64,000 bases of DNA from DASVVT01 sp036386415 (GCA_036386415.1 DASVVT010000056.1:19828-83827); one strand, 5' to 3'. Positions 8,582-17,866 are shown, counted from the stretch's first letter. Numbers and translations: made by a program. The notes: generated from the letters alone by a model not told the origin.

Positions 8582-8923
8582 TCAAGATTTCCCGTTACGC
8601 CCTTCTCGAACAATATCAATCAGAGCATCTAGGCGCTGTTCCGTATGCGCTTGCGCTTCCGTCAATCGCACCTGCGCTTCCGCTAATTGCATCTGGACAT
8701 CTATCACTTTGTCCAACATTTCTTCCGTGCGCGTCTGCGCATCAATCAGAGCGTCGATTTTAGTATTGGTCTGCTTAAAACCTTCTACCGTCACGGCGGC
8801 CAGACGATTGACGAGTTGCACCGTCTCAGCTTGCGACTCTTGCAGCTTTTGAATGTCGGCTGCGAATTTCGCCTGCTGGTTTAGGATAAAATCAAACTGT
8901 CGCTGTCTCTCTTCTTCGTTCAT
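8582..8923 (-). CDS. coiled-coil hypothetical protein
   Basis: A 113-aa protein that is almost wholly helical and Gln/Glu/Ala-rich. Heptad-like hydrophobic spacing runs from residue 10 to the end (QFDFILNQQAKFAADI, ALIDAQTRTEEMLDKV, DVQMQLAEAQVRLTEA). Two short units around LxEAQ resemble each other. It is leaderless and has no membrane segment. Such proteins are common beside transposons and in Cyanobacteria and Acidobacteriota with no set role. Monocistronic, upstream of and divergent from the mla operon. Confidence 0.6.
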   Translation of the reverse strand: MNEEERQRQFDFILNQQAKFAADIQKLQESQAETVQLVNRLAAVTVEGFKQTNTKIDALIDAQTRTEEMLDKVIDVQMQLAEAQVRLTEAQAHTEQRLDALIDIVREGRNGKS

Positions 8924-9251
8924 CTTCGGGCGGCCTCCTTCATTAGCTTTGACAGCTTGCTAAAATTATGTTCCGCAAACAAACCCTATACTATCACTGA
9001 CGGAGAGCGTCATAAAATATAAAGGAAGCCGCGAATGCTGTTGACCGCTTGACGCATCCAGTATATTTTGAGCATCATAAGGTCGCTTGTTCAAAGCTCG
9101 CGCCGACGCGCCTTAGGTTTTCGAGTTAAGTAGTGAGGCTCGTGCGTACTTTCCAGCGGAAGCTTTCTAATTTCTCAGGACGTTAAGGTGAGGCTGTAAA
9201 CTCGACACGTAAGCCGAAGCGGCGCGTCCGGGTTTCTCTGCCGATTCTCGA
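8924..9251. other. spacer upstream of mla operon
   Basis: About 330 nt between the divergent coiled-coil gene and mlaE. It must hold the promoters for both. No clear -35/-10 pair, hairpin, repeat or open frame could be supported by eye. Confidence 0.4.
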
Positions 9252-10019
9252 ATGAACATTGCCACGCGGGCTGTGCTCGAATTGCAGGAGACGACGTTGC
9301 TGGCGGCGCGCGCCGTGCGCGGTCTTTTCAAGCGTCCCAGATATGTCCCTGAGACCATCGCGCAGATGGACGCCATCGGCGTCGGCTCTTTGACGATCAT
9401 CATCCTGACGGGATTCTTCACGGGCGGCGTGCTCACGATCCAGACCTTCCCGACGCTCAAATTTTACGGAGCGCAGGAGCAGACCGGCTACCTTGTGGCG
9501 CTCTCGCTGGTGCGCGAGCTGGGCCCCGTCCTGACAGCCCTGATGGTGGCGGGGCGTGTCGGCTCGGCCATCGCCGCAGAACTCGGCTCGATGGTCGTCT
9601 CGCAGCAGATCGACGCCATGCGCGCGCTCGGCACAGACCCCATACGCAAACTGGTCTCGCCGCGCCTGATCGCGCTGGTCATCACGCTCCCGCTACTGAC
9701 GGTGATCGCAGACGTGTTCGGCATCGGCGGCGGGTGGATGGTCGCGACGGGACTCTACGGTATGTATTCGGGCACGTTCTTCTCGGCTGTGCGCGACGGG
9801 ATCACCGCAGACGATATTCTCGGCGGGGTCATCAAGCCCATCGTCTTCGCGATGATTATCGGGACGATTGCATGTCATAAAGGGCTCTCGACCGAAGGGG
9901 GGACGGTCGGTGTCGGGCGCTCGACCACGCGCGCCGTCGTCACGGCCTCCATCACCGTCATCGTCGCAGACTTTTTCCTGGCAAGGGCGCTTCAGTATAT
10001 TCTGGATATGCCCAGATAA
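9252..10019 (+). CDS. mlaE: MlaE-family ABC permease
   Basis: A 255-aa inner-membrane permease of the MlaE (YrbE) family, the integral subunit of the MCE-type phospholipid transporter that maintains outer-membrane lipid asymmetry. Hydrophobic segments cover most of the protein. The conserved core SLVRELGPVLTALMVAGRVGSAIAAELGSM is present (given in pieces: LVRELGPVLTALM, GRVGSAIAAELG), as is EQIDAM-like QQIDAMRALGTDP. Length is normal. The gene is followed 17 nt later by the ATPase and then by the MCE protein, so an operon mlaE-mlaF-mlaD is clear. No strong ribosome site precedes 9252. MlaB and MlaC partners are not in view. Confidence 0.95.
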   Translation: MNIATRAVLELQETTLLAARAVRGLFKRPRYVPETIAQMDAIGVGSLTIIILTGFFTGGVLTIQTFPTLKFYGAQEQTGYLVALSLVRELGPVLTALMVAGRVGSAIAAELGSMVVSQQIDAMRALGTDPIRKLVSPRLIALVITLPLLTVIADVFGIGGGWMVATGLYGMYSGTFFSAVRDGITADDILGGVIKPIVFAMIIGTIACHKGLSTEGGTVGVGRSTTRAVVTASITVIVADFFLARALQYILDMPR

Positions 10020-10036
10020 AGGTGGGAACTTTTTTT

Positions 10037-10954
10037 ATGGCTACGACAGACCTTAATTTGACCCGACCCGACATGCCCGTGCCACGCGACGGACAGGTGA
10101 GCGAGGATGCCGCCGAGTCCACTTTCGCCGAAGTCGATGATCGCAAGCGCGAGATTCCCGCCATAGAGTTTCGCAACGTGCACATCTCTTTCGATGATCG
10201 GAAGGTCCTGGACGGCATTAGCTTCAAAGTGATGAGGGGCGAGACCAAGATCATCCTGGGAGGTTCGGGCTGCGGCAAATCGACCACCATCAAACTCGTT
10301 CTCGGACTGCTCAAACCGGACGAAGGACAGGTGCTGGTTGACGGTGAGGACATCACGCATTACGGCGAGCCGGAGATGATGCGCGTGCGTAAGAAGATCG
10401 GCATGGTCTTTCAAGAGGGCGCGCTCTTCGATTCACTCTCGGTTTACGACAATGTCGCCTTTCGCCTGCACGAACAGGGCGTCCCTGAAGAGGAGGTCGA
10501 GCCCGAAGTGCGTCGCATGCTCCGCTTCGTCAACCTCGAAGATGCGATTGACAAGATGCCGATAGAGCTGTCGGGCGGTATGCGTCGGCGCGTCGGCATC
10601 GCGCGCGCGCTCGTCGGCGATCCCAAAATCGTCATGTTCGACGAGCCGACGGCAGGGCTCGACCCTCCGACGGCGCGCACCATCTGCGAGCTGGCGATGA
10701 AGCTGCGCGACCTCGAAGACGTCTCGTCTATCTTCGTCACACACGAGATGAACAACCTGCACTATCTTTCTTCAGAATATGCGGTCGTCAACGATGAAGG
10801 TGAAGTGGTCTTCGAGAAAGAGGGCGAGCGGTTGTGTCTCATTAACACCAAGGTGCTGATGCTGCGCGATGGTCAAACCATCTTCACCGGCACTGATGAA
10901 ACTTTGAACAAAGCCGAGGACCCATATATCCAGAGGTTCCTTCGCGGACACTGA
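10037..10954 (+). CDS. mlaF: MlaF-family ABC ATPase
   Basis: The ATPase of the Mla lipid transporter. The ATG at 10037 is chosen over a GTG at 10022 because aaggtggga precedes it at normal distance. Walker A is GGSGCGKST, the signature is LSGGMRRRVGIARAL, Walker B is KIVMFDEPTAGLDP and the switch His is in FVTHEMN. The first ~40 residues are an extra acidic leader before the ABC core (IEFRNVHISF). The C-terminus (GTDETLNKAEDPYIQRFL) is typical of MlaF. About 305 aa, slightly longer than the Escherichia coli protein because of that leader. It couples ATP hydrolysis to lipid movement through MlaE. Confidence 0.95.
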   Translation: MATTDLNLTRPDMPVPRDGQVSEDAAESTFAEVDDRKREIPAIEFRNVHISFDDRKVLDGISFKVMRGETKIILGGSGCGKSTTIKLVLGLLKPDEGQVLVDGEDITHYGEPEMMRVRKKIGMVFQEGALFDSLSVYDNVAFRLHEQGVPEEEVEPEVRRMLRFVNLEDAIDKMPIELSGGMRRRVGIARALVGDPKIVMFDEPTAGLDPPTARTICELAMKLRDLEDVSSIFVTHEMNNLHYLSSEYAVVNDEGEVVFEKEGERLCLINTKVLMLRDGQTIFTGTDETLNKAEDPYIQRFLRGH

Positions 10955-10962
10955 GAAAGGAA

Positions 10963-11048
10963 GGATGAGGGATGAGGGATGAGGGATGAATAAGAAAAGC
11001 TTTCCGTCTTTCTTTTAATTCATCCCTCATCCCTCATCCCTCATCCCT
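10963..11048. repeat. heptamer palindrome (gagggat)
   Basis: The left arm is three to four tandem gagggat heptamers and the right arm is the complementary tandem catccct. The pair flanks a short A/T-rich loop. It sits inside the mla operon between mlaF and mlaD, so it does not simply end the operon. A second copy of the same sequence lies at 55446-55515 within a riboswitch. Confidence 0.85.
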
Positions 11049-11057
11049 AAAGAAAAA

Positions 11058-12203
11058 ATGCCTCCTGCCAGAAAAACCATTGGTCTGAGCGAGCTGCGCG
11101 TCGGCTTGCTCGTGCTCGTCTCCATCGCCATTCTGATCTTCCTGATTTTGAATGCGACGGGCGACATCAATCCGTTTGCGCGCAAGCTGCACGTTAAAGC
11201 GCAGTTCGCCAATGCTGATGGTCTGCGTCCCGGATCGGAAGTGCGACTGGCGGGGGTGCGCGTCGGCAAGGTGGATGAAGTCAGACTCCTGCCGCCGACC
11301 GAAGACCCTGCGGCTCCGAAGGTCGAAGCCGTCCTCTCCATTGATAACAAGATCGACGGTCGCCCCGCCAATGAGCGTATTCGCACCGATTCAAAGGCGC
11401 AGCTCGGCTCGCCGAGCCTGCTCGGCAATGAGAAGCTGATCAACATCACCCCGGGCACAGCCCTCGGCCAACCTATCCAGGAGAACGCCCTTTTACCGTC
11501 CACTTCGGAGGGCGGCATCAGCACCCTTACTGAGTCCGGCAATGAGTTGATACAGCGCTTAAACAAGATTTCCGATCAAGTCAGCGATATTGTCCGCAAG
11601 GTCAACGAAGGTCAGGGCACGCTCGGTCGCATGGTCAACGACGAGGCGCTCTACAACAACCTGAACGCCACCATCAGCGATACGCGGGAAGTGATGCGCC
11701 TCATCCGTACGGGCCAGGGCTCAGCCGGAAAATTCCTCAACGATCCGTCGCTCTACAATAACCTCAACAGCACCGTGACACAGTTGCAAGCGATTGCCAC
11801 AGACCTCCGTCGCGGACGCGGCACGGCGGGCAAACTGTTCACGGACGAGACGCTCTACAACGAAGCACGCTCGGCGGTCTCAAGACTCAATCAATCGACC
11901 GAACAGATCAATTCAATCGTCGCGGATATCCGGCAGGGACGCGGCACCATCGGCAAACTCATCACGGACGAAGCCGTCTACAACGATGCCCGCACAGCCA
12001 TCGCGCGCTTCAACACCACCGCCGAACGCATCGACAACGTCGTCTCCGCCGCCCAGCGCGGCGAAGGCACGGTCGGCAAGCTTTTGACAGATGACCAACT
12101 CTACTCCAACGTCAATCAACTCTCTTCCGAAGGGGTCAAACTGATCTACGATTTCCGGCAGAACCCGAAGAAATATTTGACCGTAAAATTCCAGCTATTC
12201 TGA
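11058..12203 (+). CDS. mlaD: MlaD-family MCE protein with C-terminal repeats
   Basis: A 381-aa protein with a single N-terminal membrane anchor (LLVLVSIAILIFLILNA) and then an MCE domain (VKAQFANADGLRPGSEVRLAGVRVG in parts: ANADGLRPGSEV, LAGVRVGKV). It is the hexameric ring-forming substrate-binding subunit of the Mla transporter. After the MCE domain come five repeats of a G(Q/R/E)GTxGKLxxDExLYNN motif at residues about 185, 219, 253, 294 and 335, spaced 34-41 residues apart with helical linkers. E. coli MlaD is only ~183 aa, so this tail is a lineage feature that may build a longer tunnel across the periplasm. It ends with YDFRQNPKKYLTVKF, frequent in MCE proteins of this type. The operon is intact upstream. 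Confidence 0.93.
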   Translation: MPPARKTIGLSELRVGLLVLVSIAILIFLILNATGDINPFARKLHVKAQFANADGLRPGSEVRLAGVRVGKVDEVRLLPPTEDPAAPKVEAVLSIDNKIDGRPANERIRTDSKAQLGSPSLLGNEKLINITPGTALGQPIQENALLPSTSEGGISTLTESGNELIQRLNKISDQVSDIVRKVNEGQGTLGRMVNDEALYNNLNATISDTREVMRLIRTGQGSAGKFLNDPSLYNNLNSTVTQLQAIATDLRRGRGTAGKLFTDETLYNEARSAVSRLNQSTEQINSIVADIRQGRGTIGKLITDEAVYNDARTAIARFNTTAERIDNVVSAAQRGEGTVGKLLTDDQLYSNVNQLSSEGVKLIYDFRQNPKKYLTVKFQLF

Positions 12204-12207
12204 GACC

Positions 12208-12366
12208 GATAAAGTTGTTGTCGGAGTGTAATAAAGTTGCGTACTGAGTAATAAAGTTGCGTACTATGTAATAAAATTGCGTACTGCGTTTCAACTGTTT
12301 GTACGCTTCTTGTTAAACATTTCGACCATGACCGAATATCTGTGCCTGGAAAATTAAGTTGTTCCC
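12208..12366. repeat. 20-bp direct repeat array, transposon-end-like
   Basis: Four copies at an exact 20-bp period (12208, 12228, 12248, 12268) share ataaagttg; three read gtaataaagttgcgtact with one change. A related copy, aattaagttgttccctac, lies at 12353-12370 and touches the point where the truncated transposase reading frame begins. Similar motifs occur at 24727-24930 and 34663. Such arrays resemble binding sites for Mu-type transposases (IS21, Tn7, Tn5053 groups), but no such transposase gene is in the window. Confidence 0.6.
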
Positions 12367-13305
12367 TACGGCCTCGATGAGAACATCATCTCACTCTACG
12401 CCAGAGGGATGACGCAGCGCGAGATTCAAGGCCACTTGGAAGAGATTTATGGAGTGGAGATTTCACCTTCTCTTATCTCCACGGTAACGGACGCGGTGCT
12501 CGATGAAGTCCGAGCCTGGCAGGCGCGCCCTTTGGATCCGATCTATCCGATCCTCTACCTCGACGCTTTACAGGTGAAGGTGAAGAGCCAGGGGAGAGTG
12601 ATGAATAAGGCGATTTACTTGGCCTTTGGCGTCAACCTCTCTGGCTTGAAGGAAGTCTTAGGGATGTGGGCTTCAGACAACGAGGGCGCAAAGTTCTGGA
12701 TGCAGGTCGTGACGGAGCTGAAGAATCGGGGTGTGGTTGATATTTTCATCGCCTGTGTTGATGGGCTCAAGGGCTTCCCCGAAGCTATCGAAGCCATCTA
12801 CCCGCAGACGCAGGTCCAGCTCTGCATGGTGCATCTGGTGAGGCATTCGCTCTCTTACGTCTCACACAAAGATCGCAAGGCCGTGGCTGACGGCTTGAAG
12901 CAAGTCTATCAAGCTCCAACTCTGGAAGAGGCCGAGCGCCAGCTCACCGAGTTCGAAGAGACGTGGGAGACAATCTATCCGGTGATTGCACGCTCGTGGC
13001 GCTCGAACTGGTCGCGGGTCACACCGATGTTCTCGTACCCGTCGGAGATCAGGCGTGCTATATACACGACCAATACAATCGAATCACTGAACATGACGCT
13101 GCGCAAAGTGAGTAAGAATCGCTCGCTGTTCCCGAACGACGAGGCGGTCTTCAAGCTGATGTTTCTGGCGTTGAAAAATATCAGCAAGCGGTGGACAATG
13201 CCGATCAAGAACTGGAGTGGAGCGATGAACCAGTTTGCTATCTTGTTTGAGGGTCGAGTGCCGATGGGCGGACTCAATCACAACTCACTTACACAGACTG
13301 CTTAG
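12358..13305 (+). mobile_element. IS256-family transposase, 5'-truncated
   Basis: The frame opens at 12358 after an in-frame TAA at 12355. The protein runs from DENIISLYARGMTQREI through DALQVKVKSQGRVMNKAIY, ACVDGLKGFPEAIEAIYP, QLCMVHLVRHSLSYV and TTNTIESLNMTLRKV to the end. These are the hallmarks of IS256 (mutator) transposases, including the first Asp (YLDAL), second Asp (CVDGLKGF) and the Glu in NTIESLN. The usual length is about 400 aa; roughly 100 N-terminal residues are missing and no matching fragment was found elsewhere. The break coincides with a transposon-end-like repeat, suggesting another element destroyed the 5' part. Likely inactive. The first ATG in frame is at 12409. Confidence 0.88.
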
Positions 13306-13550
13306 AACCTCCGAAAAATAAGCTGAAAGGGGCATCATCGTCATCATCTCTAACATTTTAATGACCTCTATTGCCTCTTCACATTGCCCTAAAGTAGCCA
13401 ATCGCATACTTATTAATAACAGCACTCCGGTGTGCTCTAAAGACGAGGGAACACATTTTATTACTTTAAGTATTCTCCTTAGTTGCGGCAAGGTACAATG
13501 CAAAACCAAATCCCTCAAATCTTCTAGCTCAAGCTCAGATACGAGTGTGT
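13285..13550 (-). pseudogene. AT-rich gene remnant, helical repeat-like
   Basis: A minus-strand frame from about 13550 to 13285 gives roughly 88 residues (SELELEDLRDLVLHC, LPQLRRILKVIK, ISMRLATLGQCEEAIEVIKML) with no good start codon and a stop upstream at about 13551. The LGQCEEAIEVI pattern resembles a TPR-like helix. Its 3' end overlaps the transposase 3' end. Probably the tail of a gene brought in with the insertion sequence, but the evidence is thin. Confidence 0.3.
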
Positions 13551-13884
13551 ACTATTGTGGAAAAAGATCGTCCTAGAGTCCACTACAGAAGACACTTGCT
13601 GTTACTAAATACGGTTTTGGGGATAATTCTGTAAGGTGGAGAAGAAATAAGGTCCATGGCATAAATGTTGCATATCGAAAGTTAGATTCTTGAAAGAAAT
13701 AACAAGTTGGCATTAGAATAACTAGTCTAATTGAACAGACAATCGTTTCCGCAAAATGTCTGCGTGAGCCTGCAAAGCGGAGAGTCTGTCAGTGCCGTGG
13801 CCAAGGCTATTGCCGCCATAGACACTCACCAGAGGAGCTATTATCACATGGGTCAAGTAGCCTAGATAGGCTAAGGAGGTCGTG
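13551..13884. other. AT-rich spacer without recognised genes
   Basis: About 330 nt between the insertion-sequence remnant and the nuclease gene. It is richer in A/T than the flanks. No hairpin, repeat or credible frame was found apart from the strong ribosome site aaggagg at 13873-13879 serving the next gene. Confidence 0.4.
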
Positions 13885-14355
13885 ATGCGAAAGAAATTGG
13901 TCAGCATAGGGTTACTGGGTCTCTTAATATTCGGGGCGGGCACCTTCGCGGCCTTCGCGGGCGATTCGCTCTACGGGACAGTAACGGAAGTGAAGCGCGC
14001 CGACGTTGTGGTTCTCGACTACGGCAAAGGACGGTACAACGTCCGCATTATCGGGATTGATGTGCCCAGAGATGCGACTCGCGCCGCGCAGGCAAAGGAG
14101 TTCGTAGCCAGACTCGTGCTCAGGAAAAACGTACGATTGCGTTTTGAAGGCCGGAACAAGAACGGCGAGATGGTGGGACGGCTACAAACAGACGATCGCG
14201 AGATCGGGATCAAGGATGTCGGCTTGGAACTGGTGAAGGCTGGCATGGCGCGGAGACAAGCGAATTATGACTATAAGAACCGAGCGCTGTCCGCGGCCGA
14301 GGATGAGGCCCGGAGAACCAAGCGCGGACTTTGGTCTTTGACTCAACCAAAATGA
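13885..14355 (+). CDS. secreted staphylococcal-nuclease-like protein
   Basis: Start ATG 13885 with aaggagg 6 nt upstream. A signal peptide (LVSIGLLGLLIFGAGTFAAFA) is followed by an SNase (thermonuclease) OB-fold domain: VVVLDYGKGRYNVRIIGIDVPRD contains the GID-P motif, then AKEFVARLVLRKNVRLRFEG, and the C-terminal LVKAGMARRQ and RRTKRGLWS. About 156 aa, a normal single-domain length. The family cleaves DNA and RNA with Ca2+. Of the classical catalytic set, the Arg and Asp of RIIGID are visible, but the Glu usually found after the P (as in PE-) is replaced in PRDATR, so activity is uncertain. It is 13 nt before the next secreted protein and probably cotranscribed. Confidence 0.85.
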   Translation: MRKKLVSIGLLGLLIFGAGTFAAFAGDSLYGTVTEVKRADVVVLDYGKGRYNVRIIGIDVPRDATRAAQAKEFVARLVLRKNVRLRFEGRNKNGEMVGRLQTDDREIGIKDVGLELVKAGMARRQANYDYKNRALSAAEDEARRTKRGLWSLTQPK

Positions 14356-14368
14356 GAAAGGCAACCCC

Positions 14369-16921
14369 ATGCGATATAAAGTTTCCCACACCCTCTTCCT
14401 GCTGACTGCGGCTTTCATCGCGATACCTCTCCTCGTCGGCTCCGTAGCTCACGCCCAAGTCACAGGCAATACCGATGTCAATATATCGAAGAAGGCCAAC
14501 TACGAAAGTGAGTGTGCCATCGCCAAGAATCCGACTAATAAGCTTCAACTCTTCTCCCTCTGCAACCTTCAGCCCGACCCCGGACTCATGGCCGCGCGCA
14601 GCACCGATGGCGGCGTGACGTGGATTTACCCGGATCCCGCCGACAAGACGATTGCCGACGGCGACGCCGGCCAGGGTCCGGCGGCATGTTGCGACCCCAC
14701 CTTGGCGTGGGATACCTTCGGGAACCTTTTTATCACTTACCTCGACGTTGGAGTGAACAACATCGAAACCATTATTAGCACGGATGGCGGCGCGACCTTC
14801 TCAAACCTTGCCACGTTCGGCCCCGCCAGCGTTGATCAGCCCACGGTTACCGTGGCGAATACGACAAGCGGCGTGGCAGTCTGGATTGTCTGGAATCAGG
14901 GCAATCAGATGGTCGCGCGCGGTGCGGCGGTGACGGGCCTGGGCACTGCTAACGTGGGGGCCTTCAACGCGCTCCAGACGATTCCCGGCACAACCGGTTG
15001 CAGCTTTGGAGACATAGCCATCGCGCCGAGCGGTGCCGTGGTGCAGGCTTGCCAAAATCCGACGGGCGGAGAGGGGCCGGCGACGATCTTCGTCAATACT
15101 GATCCCGATGGGCTCGGGGCAAACCCCTTCGGTGCGGCGGTCGCGGCGACGACGACCAACGTGGGCGGCTTTGACTTCATCCCGGCACAAAGCTCGCGGT
15201 CAGTGGACGCGGAGGCCGGCCTGGCCTTTGACAACAACGCGGCAAGCCCTCACTTCGGTCGTCTCTATCTAGTCTACACGGAAGAGGTCGTTGACGAGAG
15301 CAACAACATGGACATCCTGATGCGCTGGTCGGATGACAACGGTGCCACATGGCCCGGCGGCCCGATCACCATCAACGATGACGGCACAACCCGAAGCCAG
15401 TTCCTACCCAGAATCGCGATCAACTCCGACTCGGGCAACATCGCGGTCTGCTGGCACGACGCCCGAAACTCGGCCACCAACACCGCCATGCAGGAGTTCT
15501 GCGCTATTGCGAAACGGACTGATTTCCCAACCTTCATCGGCGGGAACGCGCAGGTGGGCGACGGTTCCTCGACGGCTAGCGGCAACCTTAACGAATTTGG
15601 CGACTACTCCGGCTTGACCTACTTCAAGGGTGTGGCGCATCCCATCTGGGGAGATACGTCCAACAGCGGCGGACTTAACCCCGACGGCACGGGGAATTTC
15701 GATGCCTACACCGATCGGGTCACGGGGGGAGCGGCAGCCATGGAAGGCGACCCGCACATCACCACCGTTGACGGAATCCATTACGACTTCCAAGGCGGCG
15801 GCGAGTATACCTCTCTGCGCGACGCCGACGGCTTGGAAATCCAGACGCGTCAGACACCAATCGTGACGACATTCACTCCTGGGGCGAATGCTTATACAGG
15901 GCTCGCGACCTGCGTGAGCCTTAACTCGGCAGTTGCTGCTCGTGTGGGCACGCACCGTGTCACCTTCCAGCCGAATCTCAGCGGCGTCCCGGACCCCAAC
16001 GGCCTCCAGCTCCGAGTGGACGGCAACCTGACGACGCTTGGCCCGAATGGACTCAATTTCGGTGACGGCGGCCGCGTCGCGTCTACGGCTGGGGGAGGTA
16101 TCGAGATTGACTTCCCGAACGGAACCGTCCTGCTCGTCACGCCCGGCTTCTGGAGCTCTCAAGGTAAGTGGTACCTGAATGTCAACGTCTCCCGCACTCC
16201 GGCAACGGAGGGGATTATGGGTGCCCTTGCGCCGGGGAGCTGGCTTCCTGCGCTCCCGAACGGCACATCGCTGGGGCCGAAGCCAGCCCCGCTTCATCAA
16301 CGCTACGTAGACCTCTATGAGAAGTTCGGCAATGCCTGGCGTGTGACCGACGCGACGAGCCTCTTCGACTACGCTCCGGGTACTTCAACCAAGACGTTTA
16401 CCTTCCGCGATTGGCCGAGGGAGAATGGGCAGTGCGTCATCCCAGATCAAACGCCAGTAGAGAAGCCCGCTGAGCTGCAAGTCGCGGAGGAAGCCTGCCG
16501 CAGGGTGGTAGATAAGGACCGGCGTGCAGACTGCATCTTCGACGTGAGATTCACAGCCGACCCCGGGTTCGCGAAGACTTACATGCTCACGCAGCAGATC
16601 GAGATGGGTCGGACCTGGATTACTATCAGATCCGTCTACAACCCTACGAAGTACGGGAAGCCCGCCACATTCATAGCGACCGTCTTGGGAAAGGGGCCAA
16701 GGGGCGAAAGGGTGGCGACCGGGAGCGTTCAATTCACCGTCGACGGTGCGAGGGTTGGAAACCCTGTGAGGCTCGACTCGACCGGCCGTGCGATGTGGAG
16801 AACGAATAGCCTCAAAGTCGGCTCCCATAGAGTATCGGCCACCTACATTCCAGACAGGCGCGGCGGGTTTGTGGCTAGCAGCAGCCCTGACATAGTCCAC
16901 GATGTCAGGGGTGGGAAGTGA
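14369..16921 (+). CDS. secreted BNR/sialidase-like, vWD and Ig-like protein
   Basis: 850 aa with a signal peptide (LFLLTAAFIAIPLLVGSVAHA). Residues ~25-450 form a beta-propeller with Asp-box-like motifs typical of sialidase/BNR repeats (STDGGVTW, STDGGATFS, SDDNGATWPGG). Then comes a von Willebrand type D-like domain beginning EGDPHITTVDGIHYDFQGGG, whose DPH and YDFQ are hallmark positions. The last ~90 residues are a bacterial Ig-like repeat (TGSVQFTVDGARVGN, SATYIPD). No sialidase Arg triad could be assigned, so the propeller is probably a binding module. It is 13 nt downstream of the nuclease gene. Likely a cell-surface or secreted adhesive protein. Confidence 0.85.
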   Translation: MRYKVSHTLFLLTAAFIAIPLLVGSVAHAQVTGNTDVNISKKANYESECAIAKNPTNKLQLFSLCNLQPDPGLMAARSTDGGVTWIYPDPADKTIADGDAGQGPAACCDPTLAWDTFGNLFITYLDVGVNNIETIISTDGGATFSNLATFGPASVDQPTVTVANTTSGVAVWIVWNQGNQMVARGAAVTGLGTANVGAFNALQTIPGTTGCSFGDIAIAPSGAVVQACQNPTGGEGPATIFVNTDPDGLGANPFGAAVAATTTNVGGFDFIPAQSSRSVDAEAGLAFDNNAASPHFGRLYLVYTEEVVDESNNMDILMRWSDDNGATWPGGPITINDDGTTRSQFLPRIAINSDSGNIAVCWHDARNSATNTAMQEFCAIAKRTDFPTFIGGNAQVGDGSSTASGNLNEFGDYSGLTYFKGVAHPIWGDTSNSGGLNPDGTGNFDAYTDRVTGGAAAMEGDPHITTVDGIHYDFQGGGEYTSLRDADGLEIQTRQTPIVTTFTPGANAYTGLATCVSLNSAVAARVGTHRVTFQPNLSGVPDPNGLQLRVDGNLTTLGPNGLNFGDGGRVASTAGGGIEIDFPNGTVLLVTPGFWSSQGKWYLNVNVSRTPATEGIMGALAPGSWLPALPNGTSLGPKPAPLHQRYVDLYEKFGNAWRVTDATSLFDYAPGTSTKTFTFRDWPRENGQCVIPDQTPVEKPAELQVAEEACRRVVDKDRRADCIFDVRFTADPGFAKTYMLTQQIEMGRTWITIRSVYNPTKYGKPATFIATVLGKGPRGERVATGSVQFTVDGARVGNPVRLDSTGRAMWRTNSLKVGSHRVSATYIPDRRGGFVASSSPDIVHDVRGGK

Positions 16922-17157
16922 TGAGTCGGGAGCAGGACATCTGCTGATATACCGTTCTTCGCGCGGCCTCGTAGGGCTGGTCTAGGAGTTTCGTCATCCC
17001 CAGAGCGCCCGGCGAAGATCCTGCGGGATGTGCGCATGGACGAGCGGGCATGAGGCACTGATCAAGTCCCGCGACAGCATACTCCTGTGTCTCCTCTATA
17101 ACCTCGCGTTGCGCCGATGCGGCGTGTTCATCCTGCGCCTCCCTCCCCTCGCCTGCG

Positions 17158-17866
17158 ATGATGGGACGATTAGTCATGAGGACGGCCGGGAAGCCCACGT
17201 CGGCCGGGCGGCTGCTCATGGCCCCGGCAGGTTACAGTAAGACACGACTCGCCCTTGAGGTCGTTAGGGAGTTGAGAGAGGGTGGAAGGCTGGACTCCTC
17301 CCGCGCGCCGCCTTCGAACGCACAAACGTGCGTGGCGAAGCAGACGTTGACAGGCAGCTTGCGCGCTTTTTCAGGGCCGCGGCACTGAAGGTGCGCTGCT
17401 CGTTCTTGATTACGCGGAGATGCGCGCGGCCGACATTGATCGCATAACGAAGGCGGCGGCGCAGGTGCTGGACAACGGCCCGATCTGCCTGCTCCTGATT
17501 GCGCGCAGCGCCGGCGACTGGTGGAAAGAGCTATGCGCAGACTGCCGCCACGTCCAACTCGTGTTCGAGTCCGAACCCATCACGCGGCACGGGAACGACC
17601 TGCCCGTCGCCGACCGCGAGAAGTTCTTCAAGAGGGCAGCCGCCGCGTTCTACCTGAAGCTCAAGGGCGATGGCGCGGACGACGTGGCGTCGGCACTCAT
17701 CAACCAGGCGCGCGGGCTCATGCACATGGGCGCGACGAAAAGGGCGAAGGAGAGGCTAGAGCAGGCCGGAGCGATATACAGAAAGATAGAAGAGGTCGGA
17801 TACATACGTTTCCCCTGGATGCTCGGAAACTTGCGGGCACTAGAGGAGGCGCTGAGGGGGAATTAG
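17158..17866 (+). pseudogene. decayed NTPase with TPR-like tail
   Basis: Three frames in a row together read like one P-loop ATPase of the STAND/AAA type. Frame one (from 17158) has RLLMAPAGYSKTRLALEVV, a Walker A with Ser in place of Gly before Lys. Frame two (about 17316-17370) has RTNVRGEADVDRQLARFF. Frame three (about 17385-17866) has GTEGALLVLDYAEMR, a Walker B-like strand, then TKAAAQVLDNGPICLLLIARSAGDWW and a TPR-like end (ALINQARGLMHMGATKRAKERL). At least two frameshifts and probably an internal deletion separate these. It is not expected to make a functional protein. Such NTPases are common in bacterial signalling and conflict systems. Confidence 0.65.

Noticed and set aside
15404..16300. 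298-codon minus-strand frame across the propeller/vWD gene
   Set aside because: Same reason: it mirrors a real secreted protein with clear domains, has no ribosome site and shows no protein-like motifs.
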